Both the position numbers and the translations under genes were made by a program. From positions 1-14,839 of the forward strand of contig WKLE02004077.1 of assembly GCA_014885115.2 (NCBI GenBank): a DNA stretch of 14,839 bases. The letters run 5' to 3'. The notes below the pieces were generated by a model. The model worked only from the letters and a program-made list of their open reading frames with translations. It was not told the origin of the DNA and did not search any database. Below are positions 1 to 10,175 of this stretch, piece by piece (within the stretch, counting starts at the first letter, position 1; every line of letters begins with the position of its first letter). The stretch is from Asterionellopsis glacialis (lineage: Eukaryota; Bacillariophyta; Plagiogrammaphyceae; Rhaphoneidales; Asterionellopsidaceae).

Positions 1-2
1 TT

Positions 3-107
3 ACTGGATCGAACACAATTGTTACATACGCTTATGATACAGATCTCTTGGTAGGCGGAATCTCATTTCACCCGAAAGGTACAGGCAAAGTCTCTAGAAC
101 CAGTTAA
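3..107 (+). CDS. Possible 3' end of an upstream gene (partial)
   Basis: A frame entering the window at base 3 stays open for 34 codons and stops with TAA at 105-107. It includes residues DTDLLVGGISFHPKGTG, which look protein-like rather than random. No start is visible and I recognise no family. If real, the upstream gene ends only 32 bases before the ATG at 140, so its 3' UTR would overlap the next gene's 5' UTR. An open frame this short arises by chance fairly often, so this is a weak call. Confidence 0.25.
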   Translation, partial: TGSNTIVTYAYDTDLLVGGISFHPKGTGKVSRTS

Positions 108-139
108 ATTCCATATTTCAACACCAATTCGGGGCAACA

Positions 140-3100
140 ATGGTGTTGACTTTTGAGAGACCTGTAGGCGCTGCAGCTGATGCAAAAGAGCTTGAATATA
201 TTACTGCCTTACATCAAACTTCTGACGTCGAAGATGACACCTTTCTTGACGGATCAATTGAAGGTGGGTCCTCAAATACTAGTAACGACCGAGTACTAAA
301 CTGCTTCTTTGTATTCAATTAGTCTATCGTTTACATTTCTGAATCTTAATTTTCATTATTCGTTTCTTTGATCTAGCCAATGACGTCAAGTACTACCTTA
401 TTTCAAGATATGGCATTGAAGCAAACCTTGAAGACATTCGAAATTCAATTTTTAAAGACTTAGCAGGAGGGAGCAGCGACGATGAATGTTTGGACATCTG
501 TGAAATGGTAGCTATTCTCCTCATCCCATTCTTTGCCGAGTGCATCAAGGGGGATTTAGATGACGCAATTGTTATCGCCAACGCAGAAGGAGCATTTACA
601 ACTCAAAGACAACTCGAATCTTACATTTGTGATTTGCAAAAATGCAAATCTATGGTGTCGAAATCTGACGTCTTGGACAAAGTTCTCAAAATCATTTTGG
701 CAGATAGTACTGGATCTACAGAACCTCAGAAGATCACACCTGAACTGATTAAGATTATCTTTGCAAGGTATGGAGAAAGTAGTCTCATTGAAGATGAGGA
801 ACTGATCCAAGAAATGGTAGCTGATGTTTCCGGCGGTGACCCAGATGCTGTCTTGGATGCCGAAACATTTTGCAAAGCTTTGGCAAATGATGTTCTACTA
901 TACGATGTTGAGAAAGAAGCCCGTGTCAGCACCATCTATGAAGATGTGTTTGGAATGGAAGGTGAAGAAGAGGAAGATGGTGAGGATCTGAGTGACGAAA
1001 ATAATATCAAAAAAGCTGCAACTAATGATGGTACAAAGAATGGAAACGAACCAACTGATGTTGAAGATACGCAGCCACTAACTGCTGCGGCAAAACTGCG
1101 AAAGATATTGACCTTTTCTCAAGTCGACGGTGAAGAAGAGGAAAATGTTGAGGATTCGAGTGACGAAAATAATATCAAAAAAGCTGCAACTGATGATGGT
1201 ACAAAGAATGGAAACGAACCAACTGATGTTGAAGATGCGCAGCCACCAACTGCTGCGGCAAAACTGCGAAAGATATTGACCTTTTCTCAAGTCGACTTTT
1301 TTGCTGATACAATGCGATCCAAAACTCATTTGATTATCGTGTACATTACCTACGTTTTTTCTGTGTATATATATGCGGCTACTCCAGAAGTCGATGTCTG
1401 TCCTAATCTATCTACAAAGTCGTTTGGCTGTAAGATTGCAAACAGTACTCTTTTGTGGTTGTTGATTATGAGTCTCGTCGTGTAAGTACTAGTATTTTTC
1501 ATCATGATTCTTTCTCGAAGATTATTATTATGTTTTAAAGATCACAAAACAACTTACCGCTTAGCGACCAACCGATCTCTCTCTAAAATGCGTCAATAGT
1601 GCAACCTCCGTGCCATGGATGTAAGTGTGTTTCCATTTTTATTCTTCTATGCGTTCATACTTTTTTTCATCTATGCTCATTTTTATGCCATACGTCAATC
1701 ACTAGTTTTACTCTTTCATGCGGCAATACTTTACGTGGGAGCTCATACATCAGTCTCCTATTTGGAGTATATGGTATTATAAACTTCCTTATTATACCTT
1801 TTTGGGTTCCGTTTGACAATATGGTCCTGAAAAGTAAGGATAATGAAGATGACAATTCTGTTACATTTAGACAGATTTCATTCGGTTTTTACATCACTGT
1901 GTTGATTGGATTTCAAATACTCCATTTGATCCGTTCGATAAAGCCAACAATTTATATGTCAAAAAATAGAATAGTCTCAACCCTTTTCACAAGAGGCACT
2001 GTGAGAGAAACATTCTTATTAAAGCGTGCATCTTCCATGAAGACTTTCATGCTTGTCAAGAATGCACTCGATTTACATGATAACAAAGGCAAAAATGTTG
2101 TTATTCGCAAAAGTGACTCAAACGCTGTTTCAACCAGTGCAAATGCTCTATTGAACTACAGCAAAGAAACCGAGAAAACAGAATCAGTGGGAGGACTGAT
2201 TTGGTGTTGGAAAAGTTTCTTCACACGCTCTTTGATCCACAGAGAGGGATTGATGATTAATTCTCGATTGATTTTGTGTAATATTTTACAATTTATGTTG
2301 GCTTTAGGTGAGTTATAATATTAACACGTATGGTTGAAAATTATCACTAGCCTAGTAGAGCTAAGCCTTCTTCTAATCTTATCACGTATTGTTAGTGCTT
2401 TGTTTTGTTTTTGCAAACTCATCAACTCTTATACTAAGGCTTTTCTACGATTCTATCTACGATTCTAGCGTACAACATGAAGTAAAGGATTGTAGTGATA
2501 TAACTTTCGATCCTAGTGAATGTTACTGGCCTTCAGCTGGTAAAATACCAAGTGGAATGGCAGTTTGTCCACATGTCAATGTCGTAAGTCTTTCAATGTT
2601 GTGTAGAAAAGTTTACACTGTCTGGGTAGGGAAACTCATTTTATTTATTTGCATTTGTAACAATAGGATGGAGATGGAAGCAGTTGTCTTTCTGAAAAGT
2701 ACTCAGAACCTATTTATGCACTAAATCCTCCCGAGTACAATCCTGAAGTGTCTCTATTGTGTTATGGAATTGAAGAGCTAATAAAGAGGGCAAATTTTAC
2801 AGCGTGGTCTTTGATATTTGCAGGTAAAGCTTCAGAAAAGTTTCTTGTAGATTCCATGGAGGTTGTCGATTATGGATTGTGTGAAGGATTGCAAAAACTT
2901 GACGACACCATATGGTCAGCTATTTCCAACACTTTAGAGCCCTTTGAATTAACTTCATGTGAGATAACAAGTGAAAAATCCTTCAGTTGTGCAGTAGATG
3001 TAGATGAAAAGAAACCTTTTGATTCAATGACGGCTTTACTGTTGTCTTACGAAGAAATGTACAAAGATACGTTGGAAAATACCATAAATTGTCTTGAAAG

Positions 3101-5172
3101 CAATCTCACCAACGTAACCATAGTGGATGATATTTTTGCCGAAGCAGCCGAATGTCTCAAAGCTTCCTTAAGAATGACATCGGAAGCATCTTGGATCACC
3201 ATGTATGATGGCATCAATGTAAGAGACGCTATCAATGATGGTAAGAAAGTGGCCATTGATATGCTTCATTTTTGGGGTATTACTACTGTAGAGAAAATAT
3301 TTGATGTTGATGAACTTGTCAATTCAATCACAGTTCCAGTCTTTGGGGACTTTGACACTATTTCAAAAACCCTGCTGGTCGAATCTGCTGTGAATCTTGT
3401 GGAATCGGTATTCGATGGTCTGAACAATACGCTGAATGATGCCAAGATAGCTTTGGATTCAGATCTAGAAATTCTCCCATCAAATGTTAAAATGCCCAAT
3501 TTGACTGTCGTTGATTTCTGCCAAGGAATTCGCGTAATACGGGAAAATGTGACACTCTTTGTTGATACTGCTGGATCAACGGAGGATTACTACTGTCGAG
3601 CGCACTTGACAGCCTGCACATTGTCCGGATTTTGTGTCTTGGGAATTGGAAGGGTGGGACCAGTCGAATACTTTCCATATCAATTTTCTGGTCCAAAATG
3701 CTATGATGAACCTGAATTAGAGCGCCTCATGGAAGTCAAGTCAATGTCAAGTCTTAGTTTTGTCCAAGACTATATTCCTAGTCCAATCGTGTAAGTAACT
3801 GTTTGTGATTTATCATTAACTAATATCATTAGTTTTTTCTCACATTAACACATCATGTAGCGTCAAGTTCGCTCTTGCCACTGCAATCTTCGTGAGCATT
3901 CTTTTTATTTTAGGTATAGCATCACTATTCATACCTCATGTCATTTTGACAGCATTAAAGTATAGAAGCGGGGTGTTACCCTCTCTACGAGACAAGGCAA
4001 GTCTACAAGAATATTTAAAATTTGTATTTTTCCAGAGATTGAAACAGAGTATTCTAACAACTCATGATTGCATTTCCTCCCAATGCAGAACTTCAAAAAG
4101 AGAAGGTCAAATCTCAGCTCAATAACTTTTTTGATGCCGGTTGCCTTTTGGTCAGCACTCTTGATGACATTTATGGTATTTTTAATCATTTTGTTAGCGG
4201 CGTTCATTCTTTTCTGGGAGGTAAGTCCTAAATCAAACCTAAAACATGCTATTGTAATTTGATGTTGCTGCTGTCTTCATGTTTTCTCCAAACTATTTTT
4301 GTTTTTATGAATAGAAAACTCGTCGTATAGTCATTGAAATGATTGGCTTGGTCACCGGTACGTAAGGAATCAATGATCCTCACATCAAAACTTTCATCAC
4401 GACGCTAATTGTTACTTCTGTTTCATGAAATTCTAGGAGTTGCGATCACGCTTACTATCAAAATGGTCACAGTGTATCTTATTGAGAAATACAACTACGC
4501 CGCATTCTATAGGAAAAACCCAATTGTGGTGAACACTACCTCTGTTGCTTTAGAATGTTGGCACGTTTTTTTAGCTATCCCATTTGTGATCAGTAGAGCT
4601 GCAATCCTCATAGCCACGTCCGTTCTTTTTATTGGTAGAGTTGATAGAACCGTGCTTGCTGAAGACATAGGTGAGAATATATGTGTCCATTGTCCATTAG
4701 ATTGAATAGCCAATTGATTTTTCGTGCACACCTAACCAGGACTTGTCTGTTACATATTAATAATACTTATAATAAAGACATTGACAGGTACCCACATGTA
4801 TTCAGACAGGTCATTTTAGTATCCGATGCACACCGCCATCCATACATTGAACGTCTAGGAATGATGTATCTTATGAAACTGAAACATGGTGCAAGCTTTG
4901 GGAAGAGATCAAATTCAACCTGGCGTTTGTTATTTGTGTTTGCCTTAATGCCTTGGCTACAAAAGTACCGTATTGCTGAAGATATTGGAGACATTGATGG
5001 TGAAAAACTAACTGAGGCGTATGAAATGGTTAAGAAGAAGAATGATGAGGTAAATGAGTTGAAAAATGTAATTAAGCGTCTCTCGGTACAGTTGGATAAA
5101 CAAGATCAACTCGGTGAATACTCGTCAAGTGATTATCAATCTACTCCAGATGAAAACAAAGCAGAATTTTGA
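140..5172 (+). CDS. Polytopic membrane protein with EF-hand-like N-terminal domain (11 exons)
   Basis: Exons inferred from splice signals and frame continuity: 140-263 (or 140-281), 377-1481, 1600-1620, 1706-2307, 2396-2583, 2667-3790, 3861-3996, 4089-4220, 4315-4357, 4437-4670, 4778-5172. All phases match and give about 1,367 residues (1,373 with the alternative first donor). Residues about 42-235 form a helical, EF-hand-like domain (NDVKYYLISRYGIEANLEDI, DICEMVAILLIPFF, IYEDVFG). I associate it with an expanded, uncharacterised diatom family; no canonical calcium loop is visible. Residues 237-348 are two acidic 56-residue repeats. Hydrophobic segments follow near 355, 398, 431, 479, 604, 1055, 1110, 1150-1170 and 1190. 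Between about 635 and 1055 lies a Cys-rich loop with at least six N-x-S/T sites, probably extracellular. The C-terminus holds SDAHRHPYIERLG and STWRLLFVFALMPWLQKYR, then a coiled coil (about 1316-1344). That tail weakly recalls the vertebrate STRA6 C-terminal region (low confidence). Function unknown; a membrane receptor, channel or transporter is inference. The weakest junction is the last acceptor (4777), which has a poor pyrimidine tract. Confidence 0.8.
961..1296 (+). repeat. Two-copy 168-bp in-frame tandem repeat
   Basis: Copies 961-1128 and 1129-1296 are adjacent, equal in length (56 codons) and differ at 7 bases. All seven lie in codons whose amino acid changed (D/N, G/V, L/S by two bases, N/D, T/A, L/P). 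Each copy runs from an acidic stretch (GEEEE) through a Lys/Asn-rich part to a basic-hydrophobic end (KLRKILTFSQVD). The array sits between the EF-hand-like domain and the first membrane segment, so it probably forms a flexible cytosolic linker. Confidence 0.95.
1600..1620 (+). other. 21-nt microexon of the polytopic membrane protein gene
   Basis: A GTAAGT donor at 1482 and an AG at 1598-1599 open it. A second GTAAGT at 1621 and an AG at 1704-1705 close it. It adds residues ATSVPW plus split codons on both sides, joining LLIMSLVV to IFTLSCGN inside one hydrophobic segment. Skipping it would keep the frame and remove seven residues. Reading through the second donor instead hits TAA at 1622-1624. 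Confidence 0.75.
3997..4088 (+). other. GC-AG intron in the polytopic membrane protein gene
   Basis: The only junction that joins LPSLRDK (ending 3996) in phase to NFKKRRSNLSS (from 4089) uses the donor AAG|GCAAGT and the acceptor TGCAG. Apart from the C at position 2, the donor is a perfect match to the strong consensus, as expected of GC-AG introns. The length is 92 bases, so retention would shift the frame and end translation at about 4125. The other nine introns of the gene start with GT. Confidence 0.75.
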
Positions 5173-5753
5173 TAGTAAGGATGATGAAGATGATGCAGAC
5201 TGTTAGGTGATTACAACAGTGGAATAATAAGTCCCTACAATGTGTAGTGGGTGTTGCTGAAAGGATAAGGTTGAGGGTTGATTATTGAGCACGTGTTCTT
5301 CAGTAGTAGTGTGGGAAACGAACATTTGAATATCCCGTGAGTGAGGAATGACTGTCGGGAGTGCAAAGCGAACATGAAGTGTCCAATAGGAATGAAGGAA
5401 TCCTACGTGGAGAACAATGGGATGTGAAATGTGAAGAACATAACTTGTGTAGGTCTATGTTAACAAGTACTGTGGAGCATATGATGTGGAGAAATATAAT
5501 TCGTTGATTGGTATGTGAAGATGGTGGCAACAGCGCCGTCGTGAACTCGAAGGTGTCTATAAAATAAGACTGGCGCATAGAAAACTCCCGTAGGCGATTA
5601 ATTTGATTAAAAAAATTATACAGTAGTCTTCAAAAAAAATCGCGAGAAAAAAGGAAAAGAAAATTCTGATACCTTCCGCACCCTCAAAACCAACATCTGC
5701 AGTTTTGCTGCAACATCGACCACACGTTATTTTTTTCTCTTCTTTACCTCACC
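5173..5753. other. Intergenic region with one TATA-like site
   Basis: It follows the stop of the membrane protein gene and presumably holds its 3' UTR. The left part is purine-rich on the plus strand with no repeated unit. TATAAAAT occurs at 5558-5565 on the plus strand, followed by A- and T-rich runs, but no plus-strand ATG-led gene follows before the transposon remnant. A 92-codon minus-strand frame (5300-5578) has no recognisable protein features. Confidence 0.5.
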
Positions 5754-6846
5754 TCATTGTTGTGCCTTCTTGTTCTGTTCATTTCTGATTTTGTTCATGA
5801 TATCCGTGCCAGGATCAGGACAGGTTTCATCAGCCAAACTTTCAGGTAACAGAGGTCTCCACTTGGTATACAGGTCAACCTTTTTAATGTCTGGAATGCC
5901 AAGGGGTGAGATTTCTTGTAGGATTTTGGAGTTCAGCAATTTTCCACAATTGTGTGTTGACATAGTTCCCCTTTTTAGATTTGTTAAAAGCTCATAGTAA
6001 TATGTCTCTCCTGGTTGTGATGCACCAAACATAGGAAGACTAGCATTCTGACTGTAGTTGGTGATAAAGGTATGTCACCGCTCAGTGCTGGGCACATTGT
6101 TATTTTTGTCATCAATTACTTCTTGTATTTTTTTGTTTGCAAGTTTTCTCTGTGCTTCAGCTTGATGCACATGGATGGTGACTTCTTGCAATTTTTGGGT
6201 TCTCTCTGCAATCAAAGGATCCTCTTCTAAAGATAAATCTTTAGTAGCACCAGTTAAACTATCAATTGCTGTATCTTCATAATCTTCAATTTCAACACAT
6301 GTGTTATCTAGATTAGAATTAAAATGAGCATTAGGATTTGCATTTCTAATTCTGTTAGCCTCTACACATGTGCAGTATTTAAACCTGTTGTGAAACATGT
6401 GGCATTGAGTGCAGATATCTGCTGCAGGTTTTTTTGAAGTAAATTTGCATAATTCCAAGACCAAAAATTTAGAAAAGTTCTCCAGCGGCAAATTGGATGT
6501 TACTCCATCCCATCCCTTTTTTCTTTTAAAGTTGTTCCTCTGGCACTTGTTACAATCTTCCAACTGTGTTCCTGACAGAATCAGTTGTACAACCTTCTTT
6601 TTGACCAGCAGGTTGGCAACTCAAAGTGGTCTTCTTTGCCATCTCTGAGCCCACTTCCAGTCTCCTCACAAACAAATCTTGTGGATTGTGGTGAACTTAA
6701 CTTTTTCTTTTCATTTCCTCAAAGAATGCAAACAGATCTTGTTTGACCTCTTTTTCATGAAGGATAGCCTTGCCACATATTTGTGTGTGTTGCCATGCAC
6801 AGGCAGGATGTTGTGTTTAATGGCATCCTCACAGGTCTTCCATTAC
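5754..6846 (-). pseudogene. Broken DDE-type DNA-transposon transposase
   Basis: Read on the minus strand, 6563 to 5754 is one frame with a single in-frame TGA at 6077-6075. Before it lie KPAADICTQCHMFHNRFKYC (a CxxC...CxC zinc-binding-like cluster) and a helical stretch (VTIHVHQAEAQRKLANKKI). After it come TFITNYSQNASLPMFGASQP and ETYYY, which resemble the first catalytic block of a family of eukaryotic transposases. There the usual D-Y-x-Q-N is here N-Y-S-Q-N. The sequence then jumps directly to what looks like the protein's C-terminus (VDLYTKWRPLLPES), so the rest of the catalytic core is missing. Upstream, 6846-6564 keeps pieces such as ILPVHGNTHKY, QDLFAFFEEMKRK and RRLEVGSEMAKKT, but in shifting frames with stops. 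A local double shift near 6440-6480 also hides FWSWNYANL. The element cannot encode an active enzyme. Family assignment is by pattern memory only. Confidence 0.65.
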
Positions 6847-6957
6847 CCAACTCCAAAATCCAAGATGACTGCAATTGCAGACTTGCACACCCAAGTGTGA
6901 TTCAAACCTGAGGTTTGATCACCCCCACCATCATCCAACTCACTATGATTGTCATTG

Positions 6958-7173
6958 TCATTTTAGATAGGGAAGAAGGAGATAATAGTTTCCTTGAGGA
7001 AATTCAATTGATGACCCATACCTCATTAGATTACAGCAAAAATCTGTCATATCAATGTGTCTTGTTAGGGTTCTATCTGAGTTGAAGATCTGATCACAGC
7101 CTTGGCAACTTAATGCAGCATGCTTGTGTTTTGTAGCATCATATGGAATCTTGGCAATTGGTCTCTTGGACAT
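6958..7173 (-). pseudogene. Zinc-finger N-terminal fragment of the same transposase
   Basis: A 71-codon minus-strand frame starts MSKRPIAKIPYDATKHKHAA and contains CQGCDQIFNSDRTLTRHI followed by DFC, a C-x2-C-x12-H-x6-C finger. Its orientation and position directly upstream of the broken transposase suggest it is the DNA-binding N-terminus of that gene. After its stop at 6958-6960 an acidic stretch (DNDNHSELDDGGGDQ) continues in another frame toward the HGN-containing segment, consistent with one ancestral gene broken by frameshifts. It could instead be a separate small gene, which I consider less likely. Confidence 0.5.
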
Positions 7174-7558
7174 TTTTTTAGAAAATGGGATGAGTGTGAT
7201 GGTTAGTAAAATCGATTACAGGGATACAAAAGGAATCACAAAGTAGAAATATTACCAGTCAATTAATGATTTGAAGGCAAGCACAGAATTTCTTGATTCA
7301 TCATTCATGTGTGGTTGAGACACTGGTACAACTGATACATTCTCCTAAAGAATAGGTATAGGCTGGCTGGGGCATGCATTGCATACCAATGATATATCTT
7401 ACTTAGAAAAACAAAAATTTGATGAGCTGGAACTCTTTCCAATTAGTGACTGAAATATTTAAACCCATGACATATTTTATGTGAGTGCCAATATATGTTG
7501 GACACCAGACAGACTGAATAGTGGATGGGTGGTAAGACTTTTGTAGCAACTTGTGCAG
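7174..7558. other. Non-coding stretch between transposon remnant and pseudogene
   Basis: It is AT-rich with no sustained protein-like frame on either strand. It may contain the outer end of the transposon and decayed 5' parts of the spermidine synthase copy. A codon run ending GWVVRLL, stop, QLVQ leads in frame into the first recognised pseudogene exon. I see no other structure. Confidence 0.5.
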
Positions 7559-8545
<987 letters not shown>

Positions 8546-9355
8546 TCATAATAAACACTCTCTAAATAAACTTTATTAAAAACAAATCTCTGTGATAATG
8601 GGATGTTTGAAGCATCTGTGTGATGCATTATTGTTACTTATGTTTGATAAGAACAAAGCCCTTTTGGCAACCATACAGGTCTTCCACCATTATAAGCAAT
8701 GCACTGTTGCTAAGCTAAAGCTTGAATTTTTATTGTCCATAAAAAGAATTTCAAGCTTCTTACAATTTGTGGTATTGCTTATTTAATAACCTCTTTTGTA
8801 AGTCTTTTCAAAATCAACAAAAGAAAAAAATTAATTATCTAATTTTAAAATCTGTTGTCTCATATCAAATAATAACAATGTTGCTTAATCTATAAGCTTG
8901 AAACTTTGATATCCCTAAGCTTATAACTGTGGGGCAAGTAGTCCTGTGATAGCTGGGTAACACATACACCAACATGTATTTTATCATAGAATGAGACCAC
9001 CCCCCTAGTCATGGAACAAAATGAACAGCCTCACACACTGCAACAAACAAGACTTTTCCAATCAAACTTTTACAACTAGGTTGAGTGGTCATATGTTGAT
9101 AAGGAAAAGTATATCACATTTCTGAACTATCAGGGGTCATTTTCAATTCAATTTTACATTGCACCAGCACTGGAAATATTTCAAAATGCTGATATTGCAA
9201 TAATTGCCATACTGTGTAACATCTATTACCTGTATGATTAAAAGTAAGTACCTTTCCTGTAAAATAAAGTTCAAGAAGTCATTCCTGGTGGTACTGTCAA
9301 TTATCCCAAAAAACTTGCTACCATCGTGAGCAGCATTACTCCGTGCAAGTGGGAA
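8546..9355. other. AT-rich non-coding region
   Basis: No protein family is recognisable. The expected C-terminal third of spermidine synthase is absent. A frame around 9040-9210 reads partly protein-like (SYVDKEKYITFLNYQGSF) but is interrupted by a stop and resembles nothing I know. The region contains the hairpin at 8692-8782 and a 9-bp perfect inverted repeat, TATAAGCTT at 8891-8899 and AAGCTTATA at 8917-8925. Confidence 0.5.
8692..8782. repeat. 91-bp imperfect hairpin, MITE-like
   Basis: ATAAGCAAT at 8692-8700 is the exact reverse complement of 8774-8782. Inside it, AAGCTTGAA at 8718-8726 pairs exactly with TTCAAGCTT at 8750-8758, and the pairing extends inward with small bulges (TTTTTAT against ATAAAAA). 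The unpaired parts between the two paired blocks are 17 and 23 bases. It could be a tiny transposon derivative, a structured RNA or a chance fold; no target-site duplication was evident. Confidence 0.5.
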
Positions 9356-9639
9356 TCATGGGTATCTAATAGTTCCAGCAGTTACCAGGTATGGTATTCC
9401 TGATACAGCTGCTGGTAAAATTTTTAATTCAGGTGAAGCCGTTGACTCGTAATTGCCTGCCAGAAAAAAAATGAAATAGCATGACCTGTTACAGGTAGGT
9501 CCTAAAATACCTGATTCATACCACATTATGTACCGATATGACGCGGAGTATAAATTATCACCATGGCGGTTGCATCTTTTCTTCGGGCGTTCTGAAAAGT
9601 TGTGGTGCCCTAAAAAGAACCGAAGGTAGCCTACTTGTA
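9356..9639. other. Non-coding region with scattered GGTA/TACC motifs
   Basis: It lies to the left of the dense GTAC tract and carries lighter versions of the same vocabulary, such as ACCAGGTATGGTATTCCTG and ACCTGTTACAGGTAGGT. A 95-codon minus-strand frame spans most of it but has no recognisable protein features and lies over repeat-like sequence, so I do not call it a gene. Confidence 0.45.
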
Positions 9640-9773
9640 TCATACCTGTACGTACTAACAGATACTTAAGGTCCTGCTAAAGGTCATACCAGGTACCTGG
9701 TACCAGGCCAGATCGAGTACATGGTACTAGTACTGTACCTAGTACACCAGGTACTTATACAGTTACCAGGTAT
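9379..9773 (+). repeat. 14-bp direct repeat at 9379-9392 and 9760-9773
   Basis: CAGTTACCAGGTAT occurs exactly at both positions. A companion word, GGTATCTAA followed a few bases later by TTCCAG, also occurs beside each copy (from 9361 and from 9768), so the shared segment is longer but degenerate and rearranged. Confidence 0.7.
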
Positions 9774-9846
9774 CTAAAAAAAATTCCAGTTATGTACAGG
9801 TACAGTACCTGTAAAGGTAATGTACCAGAGGTACCAATGCTCTCGT
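9640..9846. repeat. Dense degenerate GGTACC/GTAC palindromic tract (left)
   Basis: About 15 GTAC tetramers occur in some 200 bases, many inside longer palindrome-like words such as CAGGTACCTGGTACCAGG and TACAGGTACAGTACCTGT. There is no fixed period, so this is not a simple microsatellite. The words appear in variable order and spacing. Confidence 0.8.
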
Positions 9847-10175
9847 ACGTATATTATGCTGGCCGAAATTTTCGGCTTGGGACCCGGTATTCATCTAATC
9901 CTTTTTCGGCTGCGGAACAGCAATACTGTAACTGGTAGGTATCTACTGAATGTCTCTATAATTAAGTATGTGGCGTTTGATAACTTTTTTAAAATTAATA
10001 AAACAATACTCTGTCGTATCTGTTAAGTAATACAAGGTTCGACGAGTCATAACGTCGGTCATCCCAAAGTTGCAAGCCAGCGGGAGCGGCCGAGAGGTAC
10101 ATTATTCCTGATACAGATACCAATTTAAAAATCGTACCCGTGATGAATAATTATAAAAAAAGCAGGTGAAGTCCA
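9847..10175. other. Spacer between the two GTAC tracts
   Basis: It has no recognisable coding content. A near-palindrome GCCGAAATTTTCGGC lies at about 9862-9876. ATTCCTGATACAG at about 10105-10117 also occurs near 9395-9407, and both copies are followed within 12 bases by AT-rich words. The spacer is flanked on both sides by GTAC-rich sequence, so the whole 9640-10290 interval may be one element, but I could not define its ends. Confidence 0.45.

Larger units (their letters stand above)
5754..7173 (-). mobile_element. Degenerate DNA-transposon remnant
   Basis: This is the minimal extent of the element, defined by the recognisable transposase pieces. I could not find convincing terminal inverted repeats or a target-site duplication by eye, so the true ends are unknown. 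The AT-rich composition begins abruptly near its left end, which suggests that the boundary is close to 5750. Confidence 0.55.

Noticed and set aside
1599..1705. Reading 1599-2318 as one unspliced exon
   Set aside because: The frame is open, but the GTAAGT donor at 1621 and the AG at 1705 restore exact phase with the preceding exon, and the removed part looks like intron rather than membrane-protein sequence.
4671..4777. Alternative acceptors after 4700, 4709 and 4739 for the last intron of the first gene
   Set aside because: With the phase left by the donor at 4671 they lead to stops or the wrong frame. Only the AG at 4776-4777 joins AEDI to DIDRYPHVFRQ in frame.
5300..5578. 92-codon minus-strand frame in the intergenic region
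   Set aside because: Ser/His/Thr-rich with no family resemblance; its length is explained by the purine-rich bias of the plus strand.
9356..9643. 95-codon minus-strand frame
   Set aside because: No recognisable family, low-quality composition, and it lies over repeat-like GGTA/TACC words.
9820..10026. 68-codon plus-strand frame starting in the GTAC tract
   Set aside because: It starts within repeats, has no recognisable features and no splice or promoter context.
10041..10110. Possible tRNA-like segment in the G+C-richer stretch
   Set aside because: I could not fold a cloverleaf with anticodon and T-arm; the GC-rich words do not pair appropriately.
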